Assembly: GCA_013398955.1 (NCBI GenBank)
Contig: VWPU01011708.1
Span: 62,001-126,000 of the forward strand
Length of the DNA: 64,000 bases
Reading direction: 5' to 3'
Source: Callaeas wilsoni
Lineage: Eukaryota > Chordata > Aves > Passeriformes > Callaeidae
Part shown: positions 11,991 to 22,046 of the stretch, piece by piece
Layout of the letters: each line of letters begins with the position of its first letter
Position numbering within the stretch: the stretch's first letter is position 1
The notes under the pieces: model-generated
The model's database searches: none
What the model was told of the DNA's origin: nothing
Seen by the model: the letters and a program-made list of their open reading frames with translations, nothing else
Program-made: the position numbers and the translations under genes

Positions 11991-12125
11991 ACTCGCCCCT
12001 CTGCAGCCGCTCCCGTGTGCTTCTCCCAGTGCCATTGTCCGCTCGCTGCCGGACGCCTGCGAGCCCTGGAGCGCGAGAGGGGTGCATGGACTTTTGGTTT
12101 TGTCCGATTGTGCTGAGACGCGCTG
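11991..12125. other. Small CpG-containing patch in the 3' UTR
   Basis: This GC-rich run carries about ten CpG dinucleotides (CTCGCC, GCCGCTCCCG, CCGCTCGCTGCCGGACG, GCGCGAG) between AT-rich, homopolymer-rich flanks. No open frame in it resembles a known protein. It may be the leading part of the larger CpG patch starting at 12388. Confidence 0.5.
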
Positions 12126-12387
12126 TTTTCGGAGCTTAAATGGGCTTTTAGCGTCTTTAGCACTTCCACATTTTCGAATATATATTGAATTGTTTTCTCC
12201 TTGATTCCTTGTCAACCCCCCCGAGAATGTCCCTAAAACAGATTTTGGGGAGGACAGGGAAGGCCGTGCCATCTACCTTGTTCTCAGAGCGAATCTGAGC
12301 AGAGCCCAGGGACAGCTGTGCAAGATGAGTTCCTCGGCACTTTCACCCTGCCTCTCCCTCCCCTCCAGCCACCCAAGGCTGAGCTGA

Positions 12388-12655
12388 CCCCGCTCCGGCT
12401 CCCCTTGGAGCCGCCCGGCCAAGGACCCACTCCCAAAGCAGGGTTTAGCTCCTCGCGAGGGGTCCGGCCAGGGATGAGCCCCGTGTGCTGCGGGTTCGGG
12501 TGCGGGTGTGCCGCGCTCCTCTGGCCCTGCAGTGGCGCTGGGGACGGCGGGTGGGAGCTGCCAGCGCCGCCTTGGGACCGCAGCTCTGGCGGGGACCGAG
12601 GGAGCCGAGCCGGGGAGCGGCCCAAGGCGCGAGGCAGCACCAGCACGGAGCTCCT
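12388..12655. promoter_or_regulatory. CpG-rich patch inside the HIC2 3' UTR
   Basis: About 270 bases are strongly GC-rich with many CpG (CCGCTCCGG, GCCGCCCGG, CTCGCGAGG, TTCGGGTGCGG, GACGGCGG, GCGCCGCC, GGCGCGAGG), flanked on both sides by AT-rich UTR. The frames open through it (12318-12713 on +, 12284-12646 on -) look like GC-driven chance frames. It may be an intragenic CpG island, possibly an antisense promoter or a methylation target. Only the composition is seen. Confidence 0.5.
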
Positions 12656-13167
12656 CAGCAGGCAGAGCCCTGCTCCCCCTCTCGTAATTCCATTTTCACA
12701 TGTGTGTGGGTGATGTCGCTTCTTCCCCCGCCCCAGGCCCCCTCTTCATTTGCTTCTCAAGCCTTGAGAATTACGTTGAACTTTCAAGACCCAATGCTAT
12801 TTTTTTAAAACTGTTTTTTGGAGCATCTTTTTCTTTTTTTTTTTTTTTTAATCCCCTCCCCAGCACTTAAACAGTACGACATAAAGTCTGTGTACAGCAA
12901 GAGTATTGTACAAAAGGAAATTATGTTCTTTTTTCCAATAGCTGTGTAAAGTTGTGTTCCATAGATTGAGTATAAACAACATTTTCCAAATTGTGACAGT
13001 AATAATGAATAACTAATAATACTCAAAACTTCAGGGACTGTTTCAGGCCTGCTTGGGGCCTAAACACTCAACTGCATTTGTACGACATAGTATTGTATCA
13101 AACATTTTTCTGTATTTTAATGAGAAAGCAAAACACTAGTTTCATATTTAAGATTTTAAGAGTTTTA

Positions 13168-13230
13168 GGGGGGGGGGAGGGAGTTGCATTTTTGATTTTT
13201 TTTTTTATTTTATTTTGATTTTTTTTTTTA
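13168..13230 (+). repeat. G-run and T-rich homopolymer block
   Basis: A run of about ten G is followed within about 20 bases by T-runs separated by single A or GA (TTTTTTATTTTATTTTGA). It lies just before the AATAAA at 13254 and belongs to the U-rich end of the presumed 3' UTR. Confidence 0.8.
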
Positions 13231-13253
13231 AATACACAAAGAGCCTCAAGAGG

Positions 13254-13259
13254 AATAAA
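13254..13259 (+). terminator. Candidate HIC2 poly(A) signal (AATAAA)
   Basis: A canonical hexamer follows U-rich sequence, about 3.58 kb after the stop codon. Downstream sequence is A-rich (AAACAAAAAAAAACG), which could represent a cleavage region or merely mimic one. It is the first good candidate for the transcript end. Confidence 0.45.
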
Positions 13260-13395
13260 ACAATTTAAAAGGAAACAAAAAAAAACGAAAAAAAAAGAGG
13301 CCAGGCAGCTTAAGTATATGCTTTAGTCACTTAGTTCCAGAATGTTTTCGGAATAACAGGAAAAAAAAGATAAAATAGCAAAAGTTGTATAAAAG

Positions 13396-13401
13396 AATAA
13401 A
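13396..13401 (+). terminator. Alternative poly(A) signal (AATAAA)
   Basis: A second canonical hexamer lies 142 bases after the first. Downstream GT- or T-rich sequence is modest. It could serve as an alternative 3' end of HIC2. Confidence 0.35.
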
Positions 13402-14152
13402 GAAGCTCATACCCAAATTCACAAAACTATTTTTTAAACCAAAGCACATTTGAATGAGTATGGAACCTCACTTGGCTCAGAAAAGTACTAATATATTTAT
13501 CTCATTGTTTACATAAACTTTTACAGTTTCAGACCTCAACAGATCTAGGGGCCAGTCAAAATTAATCTTTGCTTTTTCCATTGGTTTGTCTCTGAAGGCT
13601 ACGCAGTGTTCCCCAGCTTGGGAGGGGGGATCTGTGTCCCAGCCTGCATTCCAGCACTGCTCGGGGAGGGTGGGGAGAGGGTGGGCAATTAGAAATATGG
13701 CATGTAGAATTTTTTTTTTTTCCTTCGATCCACGAGAGATGTTGCTGGGAGTGAGACCCAGGCACTATTGTAGAGGCATTCCAGCCTCCCTCTTCCTCAG
13801 AGGAGTCTGAGGGAACCAAGAGGGCAAAGGGAGATGCAAGAAGCTCTAGAGATAGAAAAGGATGTTAGAAGATGTTGGGAGCTGCTGTACCCAGCACATC
13901 TCCTCAACTGTAGCCACGGGGAGCTGGGCTGTTTTCCAGTCCTTTACTGCAAAACTTCCAAAAACAAATTCCTGGCAAAAAAACTCCAAAGGCCCAGCTC
14001 TGTGCACTTGGGGGTGTTAGCAGGAGCCACAAAGATCACAGAAGACACCAAAGAGCTATTGGCACGCAGCTTCTGTGAGGCTTTGCGGGCGCTGCCGCGG
14101 CAGAGCACAGCCAGCCCCGGCCCTGGCTGGGGCAGCGAGCGGCCTCCTCCTG

Positions 14153-14245
14153 GGCCGGGCTGGGAATGGGGCTGGGGCTGGGAATGGGGCTGGGAATGGG
14201 GCTGGGAATGGGGCTGGAGCTGGGCTGGGGCTGGGGCTGGGGCTG
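14153..14245 (+). repeat. G-rich minisatellite (12-bp TGGGAATGGGGC and 6-bp TGGGGC units)
   Basis: Four copies of a 12-base unit TGGGAATGGGGC alternate with and are followed by 6-base TGGGGC-type units. This gives more than a dozen runs of three to four G on the + strand separated by two to three bases, an excellent G-quadruplex pattern. A small CpG cluster (14083-14150) precedes it. If HIC2 transcripts extend to 14431 or beyond, the G-runs would lie in the mRNA in sense orientation. Confidence 0.9.
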
Positions 14246-14430
14246 TGCTCTCTGGGCCCTCTGAGCCCCCTTAATGAAACCGCTGGATTGATTCACTCCG
14301 GACCTTACAGTCCTGTGCAAAGAGCCCAACCAAAATTCCTAAGGCTGCCTAGGTGGAAACCTATCTGCATGGTAGAACAGTTTAAAGATGACCAATGAGG
14401 ATGGTTTGCTAAAATACCGCTGAAGCCAAA

Positions 14431-14436
14431 AATAAA
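14431..14436 (+). terminator. Distal poly(A) signal candidate (AATAAA)
   Basis: A canonical hexamer in GCCAAAAATAAAAAGG, about 4.76 kb after the HIC2 stop codon. It would place the minisatellite in the 3' UTR. Supported only by the motif. Confidence 0.25.
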
Positions 14437-14756
14437 AAGGTTTAAGAAAGCTCCCCATCATTAGTCTTGACCCTTTGTAGCTTTTACCTTCTACACCAAA
14501 GCCACCTCAAACATTTGAGGGGGGGCTGATGGAAAATGAAATATTAATTTTGCCTGGTCTTAATATCTAACAAAGATGGTGCAAACACTATTTGACAGTG
14601 TTGTTTTTGTATCAATATGTATGTGCAGTAATGAATGTATTTATTTCTCAGATTCTGTATGCACAGTTTTGCAATGTAATTCAGAAAGTTGCAAACACAA
14701 AGATGTGTCCGCAGGGTCTTCTCTACAGGATTTCAAAAAAATGAAAAAAATATATT

Positions 14757-14784
14757 AAAAAAAAAAAGAAAAAAAAAGAAAAAA
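14757..14784 (+). repeat. A-n-G rich tract
   Basis: About 28 bases are almost only A with single G interruptions. It is the fourth such tract on the sense strand downstream of HIC2. It could be a genomic priming artefact site for oligo-dT or a retroposed tail, but no duplicated target site was seen. Confidence 0.8.
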
Positions 14785-17086
14785 GGAATCTCAGAGACTC
14801 TCAGCATAGCCATAAACCATAACCTGTGAAGACAATACAAAGACTGGACTTTTGTAGCTTTGCATAGAAGAGGAATTTATGTTTTGCTGTATTTAAATGT
14901 TTCAATTTACAGTGTCACTCTTTTAAGATTCCTGTTTTGGTTTTTGTTTTTGTTTTCCTCTCTCTCTTGTGTGTGGAAAGCATTGTTTTCTAGCAGTGCA
15001 GGTTCAAAGTCTGGGTTAGCAGTATTTTACCATGTTGCTTCAGTTCTGAATAGCAGGAATATGGGTCTTGACCAGAGAAACATCCAGAGCACTTAGTGAA
15101 ACAAAATGAAATCTGAGGTGACTGCTGGCAAAATCCAGAGAAGGTAAAAGTCACTTGAGGAACAGTTGTGTGCTTCCAATTGCAGCTTATGACTGAGACA
15201 AGTCTGTTGTCCTGCCTGAAGGACAGGATGCAGCTCCTTTTTGAAGTCCCCCCCATCCCTCACTCACTGTTCACTGTGGTAGCAATAAGGATGACAGAAG
15301 TGGGCAGTCGAGGCCCAGCGTGGCAGAGGAAGCTCCGTGCCAAAGCCAACAGCCTCTGTGCCATCTCATGGTGGGCCTTGCGAACCATCCTGAAGCATCA
15401 GGTTCCCCACAGCACGAGGGGGCTCAAACCCCTGGGAAAAGCTGTGCTACAAAGCCCCTTGTTCCAGTATTGGTGGAGTCAGCACCTACTGCAGCCTTAC
15501 AAATTAGCATGAAGAAAGGATGTTAGCTGATTTCTGGGTATTTGCCAAATTCTGAAACCTTTCCAATCGGCAGTGCTGGAGTTAAGGGAAAAGCAAATAA
15601 AAAAACAAAGAGACAAAACCTCCCTACGTTTTAAGTGGGTTTAAGAGGCTCTAGGTAGCAAACATTGAGCTGTCCCCAGACTGCAGAAATGCTCATCATT
15701 GAGATGGCACGTTTGGATAAACATTTGTTTAAGCAAGAATTTAAAATCTAAATGAACTCTGAGCTGTAATTCTGGAATAATTAAAGAGACTTTTGGCAAT
15801 TTTTTTCTTAGTTTTTGTTTAAATAATTATTTGCTGAACATCAGTAAAGTCTCTCCGTTTGCTGTAAAATCCTTTCTTTCTATAAGCTTATTCTTGCACT
15901 CCAGAACTGGCTATATTCTTGAAAAAGAAAATTTAGGGGTTGCTTTCAATAGCTGAAAGTAGCCTTTTTCAATGTTTTAAGTCCCATGGTACTTTATGGT
16001 CCTGATTTCAGTGCAGGGGACAAGCAGGCAAAAGGAAAAGCTGTTTCTCAGCCCCTCTCCACTCCTCATATTTTGCATTTTTTCAGAATAAGGTAAGAAA
16101 TTTCACCTTTGATGATTTCCCATTAGACTCACTAAATTTGCTGCTTTCCTTGCAAAAGGAAAAGATTTGGGAACCCTTGTGAGGCAGTTCCAGCTCCGCT
16201 GTAAGGTTCCTAGCTGGTCCTCCAAGTCAGGAAGACTCCTTTGTTTCAGCCCTGGTTCATCTTTCTGCCACATCAAAACTGCTGTTTATTCTGCTTTCCT
16301 TGTTTTAACTAACAACTCAAAGATCCTGAAACAGAAGTTTAGAGACAGAAATGCATTTTTGTTTCATTGTCTCCTATTGCCACCATCTTCTTTCCTTCGT
16401 TCTCTAATTTTCCTAAGCATTTTGAAGGCCAGTGTTGAACGCAGGGATCGGTGTTTCTGGAACAGAGCAGCCCCTGAGGCAGGTGGTGGGGCAGGTCTAA
16501 ACCACCACACTTGATGTGGCATTTGTTGGCAGTTAGGGACCCACTTCATAGTGCTGCTTTCCCTGAGGAGTGGGACTGGTTTAAACTTTCTCTGTCACAA
16601 GTTACCAATTGAAGCACTCCCAGCACAGCTGTTCCTCTGACCTTCCACGGGACTTTTGACTGGCTGGGGATAACTTTTCTATGAGGAGAGGAGCTTATTC
16701 TGGCTGGCTGGATATTTTTCCCCATTTTATTTTAATATTTTAGATACAACTGAAAAAGGGATGTTGCATCACCCCTTTTGGTTTTTGGTTTTTTGTTTGT
16801 TTGGGGTTTTTTTCATTTTAGGCCTTAACTATCAGTCAGTCTGGAAGCCCTGGATGTTTCCTGGGGAGGGGGAAAGGAGGGGAGGTCAAGGGAAAGGCCG
16901 ACATTCCTGCTGCAATGTTCTGTTCATTTCCTTCAAGAGCTTGAATTCAGGTCAGAGCCACGCATAGTTGTGGCTTCAACTCAAGTGTCATATAAAAAGA
17001 TACAGAAATTATAATATGATCTCAGCATTCAGAAATTTGCAGTCTTAATGTACAGTGATGAGAAACTGTTATTTTATGATCTTTTC

Positions 17087-17092
17087 ATTAAA
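17087..17092 (+). terminator. Possible far-distal poly(A) signal (ATTAAA)
   Basis: ATTAAA, the commonest variant hexamer, ends an AT-rich UTR-like run (TTATTTTATGATCTTTTCATTAAAAGC) and is followed within about 20-50 bases by TC- and T-containing sequence. It would imply a 7.4 kb 3' UTR, so it is a weak candidate. Confidence 0.2.
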
Positions 17093-19613
17093 AGCTTGAT
17101 TGAAAAATTACATCTCTCGCTCTAGAGTTCACCTTGTTCCTATAGCCGACTCTCTCCATGTTTTCTCTTCATTTATTCTTGCCCAGGAATCTGAACCAGC
17201 TACTTCACAAAAAGACCCCCCCACGTACACAGCCTAAAAAAGGCACTCACCACCTCACATTTTATGCACCTCTGCACGTGGGTCATAAGCCAAAATCTGA
17301 CACTTGTTAGAATATAAGAAAGGATGAATTGTGTGGGCCAGGTGGGCACGCAGTAACAGCGCAGGCAATGGATAATGCACCAATCATAATTTCACTTTTT
17401 TTGTTGTAATCCTGAGCAAGCCGAGGCTGATTTTGAAACGTTACCCCTGCTTTGTCCTAGCCACAGTCTGAAAGCAGTGTCTGCGAGAGACAGGAGATGG
17501 TAGGTGGACCTGCCAATCCATAAATCCCTCCAGTCTATTTGGGCTCTAAGTGTAACTCTGAGGAGCACTGAGGAAGCTGAGGCAGAAAAGTTTCCTAAAA
17601 GAAATTATAGTTCTCCCCCCACCTATGGTGCAGGTAAAAAGGGTAAATGCTTCCAGGGAAGATGAATGTAACTGATGACAAAAGCATCCACTGCAGATTA
17701 CAACTCCTCCAGTGTTACAATTCAGACATTTTTCCTTGGGCCGGTTAAGTGTGATCCTAGCAAAATTAATTCATATTTCCTGAGCCTGGGTTCTAAATGG
17801 TATTTTTTTCTGGTTCCCAGGCCAGTTTTTTGGATCTAAGAATTCTTTAATAAAATACCTATTTAATTGAAACAAATGAAGCATCTTCACTATACTGCAA
17901 GAGCCAAGCCTAGTATTTTGCAGCACTGCCTTTGTAACACTACTCATCACCTCAGTTGTGCTGTTTCTCCCAGAGCCTGGTAGAATGCTGTAATATCCAG
18001 CAGAGTAACCCTGGTGTTGAATTCATATAGTTCATTTTTTTCTTTAAACCCAATGCTGACTATATTTTAAAGTGACTGACTGAAGGAGCTTCAAGTTTAG
18101 TCAGTTTTCTGACAGGTTGCAAAGTCAGCAGCACTGGCAAGAAAATCATTTTTATTTGTCCTTGGAGATGTGTTGTACCCAGCAAGGTTAAAGAGAAGGA
18201 CAAAAATGAACAGAAAAACGGATGAAGAGCTACAGAAAACCAGAGGCTGTTTTTCAACATCTTGGATGTGGTAATGTGCCTGCACTCTTTTCCCAGCTAC
18301 CAGTGACTTTTCCTGTTTTTTCCCTTTTATTTCTAATTTCTTCTGGAAGTTTTTGCTTCCTGGCACCCATTTCTCTGTGGCTTAAGTGGTTTCTAGCATA
18401 GTTAAAAGCTTGCATGTTCTATTTTACTTTCTTTGCCGTGGTCAGCTCCTTTTCATCTCGTAAGATCCTGTAACAACTATACAAAACTCTTCATATAGTA
18501 ACTCCCAACTGAAATGCAGCTGCCTCTGCGGTGGAACACTGAAATATGTACAACTGAAGTGCAGAGCGCAGGATGTAAAGGATACCAGATATGTCTGGAA
18601 TGCCTGGGAATTTGTACTTTCTTCCCTCTGCTTTCATTACCCCCATTTATTGGTAGGACTTAGTTTCTCCCAAACCCACACTCTTTGCTTCCTCTCCACT
18701 ACCCTTCTCCCTCTTGAAGAGCAGACATTGGGTCAAATCTTTGAATGATAGGTTTGGTTTTTGCTTTCTTGCAGGAAATATTTCATCAAAATTGGAACTT
18801 TTCCATGGGAACACATTTTTTTTTAAATGAAATTTTGTTTCAGCCGCTGTTGAGGTCCCATTTGGACTTTGCTGAGTAGATACAGATGGAGAATGTTTGT
18901 TTCATAAGAATGATCATGACTGATACCACATTAAGAAGTTAAAAAGGAAGGACAATTTTTTTATAAAGAATAATTTCAGGTCAGTGAAAGCTGAAAGACT
19001 AGCATCTCCTTTTGCAAATTATTTCTAAAATATGTCTTCATCCCATTTTGTATTGAAGATAAATGGAAGCACTGGAGATTTCTTCTGCAACTAATGCTAC
19101 GTTTTCAAAAGGCCTAAGAATGCTGAAGCAGTTACTAACTATTAATTTTGTGTATCTATCTGGGTTTTGTTTGTCTGGATGTCTTACAAAGTTGTCCAGG
19201 TTTCAGTAAATTGATTTTGTGCACTTGTGCAAAGCCTGCTGTGTACCAAGTTTAGTGTGACCTGGCTTAAATCAGTAATAGCTAAAGCAGGTGCACTTGC
19301 CATAGCAAAATGCATTGTTCTTTGTCTTGTTCTTTTCTTGTGCGGCGGGAGGCAGCTCCTGCAGCCCCCCGTAAGCTGCACCTCGAGAATCAAACTGGAT
19401 CTCCCACAGGACAGGTTGGCTGCTCTCAGCAGAGCCTTAAGTCTCTCAACCATTCCATGGGGTGTATTTATTATGTTCAGCTCCCAACTAAGAACCATAA
19501 ATACTCCAAAGTTTGCTATTTGGACCAAAATTGCTTCCGTCTGCATCTCCTCTGGGCACTGCTCTTGCCTAAATTCTGCAGTTTCCTCCCTGCTACAGGT
19601 CACCATACCACAT

Positions 19614-19632
19614 CTTCCTTCCTTCCTTCCCT
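19614..19632. repeat. (TTCC)n microsatellite
   Basis: About four uninterrupted CTTC units. It is a short simple repeat with no other feature nearby. Confidence 0.85.
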
Positions 19633-21528
19633 TCATGGCTTTGTAGCAGTGATGAGTTTTGGGTGTGCTTTTTCCCCCTGCAGTTGTGCTGTCTCAGTGA
19701 TGAACACTGTTGGAAGCTGCTGCAGAGCAAGGTTTGGATCCATATGTTTCAGCTCAGTAGCTGAGCCAGTTGTAAGAAAGCACGATCTCCCTGCAGTTAC
19801 AGCACGTCCATAGCTCCAACACTGCAGAGTGAACAACATTCATCATACTGTCTTCTGCTGTTCCAGGTGCTAAGAAGAGAGGCCAATGTAGCTGGCATGT
19901 GTCAGCCCAGAAGGTGATTCATGGTCCTGCCTACTTCCTTTGCTTCTGCCTTCTCACCATTTTGCCCTTTACTTTTTAGTGAGGAGAGGAGATGTTGCAG
20001 GGGTCTCTCAGCAGAAGAGGGTGATTTTTTTCGATAATTTGGCTCTGAAGCAAAGGCCTAATTCTCCGTCTCTGTTTTTGCCCATTCTCTCCTTCTTGTA
20101 CACAGTAATTAGATTTTCAAAACCAGACAGAATCCTGCACCCGTTGCCTCTTGATCTAGACCCAGCTGGTTCCTTTACTCTTCATTAGAGATTTTGAATT
20201 TGATAAAAATCAAGAACTCTTCCAGAAGCCACGCTTAAAGCAAGCAGAATTTTAGGCTAGTAAAATCAGGACATAGCTTTCCCTTGACTTCAGAGGACAG
20301 CAGTGGCAGAACAGATTCTAGCTCTAAGGTCTTTTGGTCAGCCTCCCTTCACAGTCCCCAGTCAGGCACTGGGGATTCAGAGGCAGGAACCTGGCCAGAC
20401 GACATAACCACATCCCCTGGCTCTGGCTGCACAGGGAGCACTTAATGAGCACTAGGCAGAACTGAGCTTCACACCTGGGTAGATGCTGCTTCTCTGTAGC
20501 CCTACAGAGCTCTGTGCCTCTGCAGTAACAGGCCTGGCCATTCAAACACCAGCTGGGAATGGCCAGACAGATCTGACTGCAGGACAGGGGCGAGGGCAGC
20601 ATCACCAGATGTCAGTTCTCAGCCTCCTAAGCATCTGTAAAACGTGCAGAAAACTAAGCTCTGGGTTTCTAGCCTTGTCACCAGAGGCTCTCGCTACCCC
20701 CATCACTGGGCAGCAGCCTCTTGCCAAGTCCAGCTGGTCCCCTTGCCACAATAGCAGCCAAAGGCCGGCCAGAGAAGATTGCACAACCAGGCCTTGATCT
20801 GTATTTTCCACTGCTCAGCCAGAAAACTCCTCCTTTTTTCCAGCACAGCTGTTTTCCATCTCTGCTCAGGAAACATGCCCTGTTTTTGATTCCTGGTCTT
20901 GCTTTATGAAGCAATCATGGGCAGGCTGTCTGGGTGGAATGGGTCACAAAGTGGTGGTGGGATAACTCTGGATTCTGAACGCCAACATAGAACAAAGGGG
21001 AGCTTTGCCAAGGCTCAGGTGAGCCTGGGGTCAGCACACAGACAGGCTACTGACGTAAGCACGAACGCAAGGTTTTCTTTCTCTGGGCTGTGGTGTTTGA
21101 AATCCCCCCTCCCTTTTCCTCTCCTGCCTGCTTGCCACAGCCTCTTCCTGGTTAGACCCATATTTCAGTAGCAACACCGGGTGTATGGGTGATGGCATCA
21201 CTGTTTTGCTACATCTTACTCACACAACTCCTAGACCAAGGTGACTGTTGTTTGTAAGCTGCCAGCCTCGTACAGCTCGGTTAATAAGCTGCCAGTTTGT
21301 CCCCTTCTAGGCATTTTGGGTGACAGTATCACCACACACAGCTGCAGCTTGGTAATGGTCGCCCTGCTGTTAAAGACACTTTAGCCCACAGCACACGCAG
21401 AGGGTGGTGGAGTGGCAGACAGTGGCTGGAAACCCAGGATGAAGTGCAGACCCGGATGTGGTCCACTCAGGAACACCAGCAGCCAGAAACACCCTGGCAT
21501 TGCACTTCTTGGCTCTCTCCCCAAAACA

Positions 21529-21585
21529 CTGGAAATTAGCCAGCTCCCTGGCCATATCGACCTGGAAATTAGCTAGCTTCCTCAA
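21529..21585. repeat. Imperfect tandem direct repeat, 33-base period
   Basis: CTGGAAATTAGCCAGCTCCC (from 21529) recurs as CTGGAAATTAGCTAGCTTCC (from 21562), with two C-to-T differences. It looks like a small local duplication followed by transition decay. Confidence 0.8.
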
Positions 21586-22016
21586 GGGTTAAGGCATTAA
21601 TGTTAACACCATCTATATTAACTAAAAATAATATGTGTGCAAAAACATCTGAGTTACAGCTGTTACAGGAGTCCTACCTTGCCTTTTCTGAGTCCTTCAC
21701 ATGTGAAATGTGGTCCTGTAGAGCAAAGGCCTATAAAGTGTCTTTTATGCTGGAAGGGGTAGAAGGGGAAGTTACAATGGACTGACTTGGAGCTCACACA
21801 GAGGTGCTTCAGAACAGGCTTTGTGATCACCAAGGGCAGAACAAATGATGGAGGAGGATGATCAGTTTTTCTTTTTTTAATTTATTTTTTTCTGTGTAGG
21901 GTTGAGCAAACAACCAGCTGGCCTGTCTGTGCCTCTAGGTAGAGGAAACACAGAAAAAGAGAAGGGAAGCAGAGTTCCGCCTCAGTTTCTTTTATAAGTT
22001 TACATTGATCAGCTCC

Positions 22017-22046
22017 TGGCCACTCTAACTGGTTTAAGAGTGGCCA
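22017..22046. repeat. 10-bp perfect inverted repeat
   Basis: TGGCCACTCT (22017-22026) and AGAGTGGCCA (22037-22046) are exact reverse complements around a 10-base spacer. A short hairpin or dyad site is possible. No element boundaries or target duplication were recognised. Confidence 0.8.

Larger units (their letters stand above)
9673..13280 (+). other. HIC2: Probable HIC2 3' untranslated region
   Basis: After the TAA there is no coding signal. The strand is full of oligo(A), A-n-G and oligo(T) tracts (9740-9775, 9835-9882, 11349-11390, 11640-11865, 12834-12849, 13185-13230), as in long vertebrate 3' UTRs. The first canonical AATAAA that ends a plausible UTR is at 13254, giving about 3.6 kb of 3' UTR. 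The stretch includes a CpG-rich patch and a let-7 seed match, listed separately. The true end cannot be fixed from sequence alone and may lie further right. Confidence 0.65.
13300..17100. other. Non-coding; possible extended HIC2 3' UTR or downstream flank
   Basis: There is no recognisable coding sequence. Parts (14560-14760, 14840-14960, 16980-17100) look UTR-like: AT-rich, with ATTTA words, and on the same strand as HIC2. The stretch contains the minisatellite, an A-n-G tract at 14757-14784 and hexamers at 14431, 15596 and 17087. Whether it is transcribed cannot be decided from sequence. Confidence 0.45.

Noticed and set aside
12284..12713. Open frames on both strands across the 3' UTR CpG patch
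   Set aside because: GC-rich DNA has few stop codons; the peptides are Pro/Gly/Arg/Ser-rich without recognisable domains.
14036..14398. Frames encoding repeated Gly-Ala-Gly-Asn or Pro-Ser-Pro-Ile
   Set aside because: They are translations of the minisatellite and are open because the repeat unit contains no stop.
18775..18860. AT-rich words (ATTTCATCAAAATTGG, AAATGAAATTTTG) also found in modified form at 47490-47730, suspected as a shared ancient repeat
   Set aside because: Only short A/T words are shared and not in a consistent order; AT-rich composition explains it.
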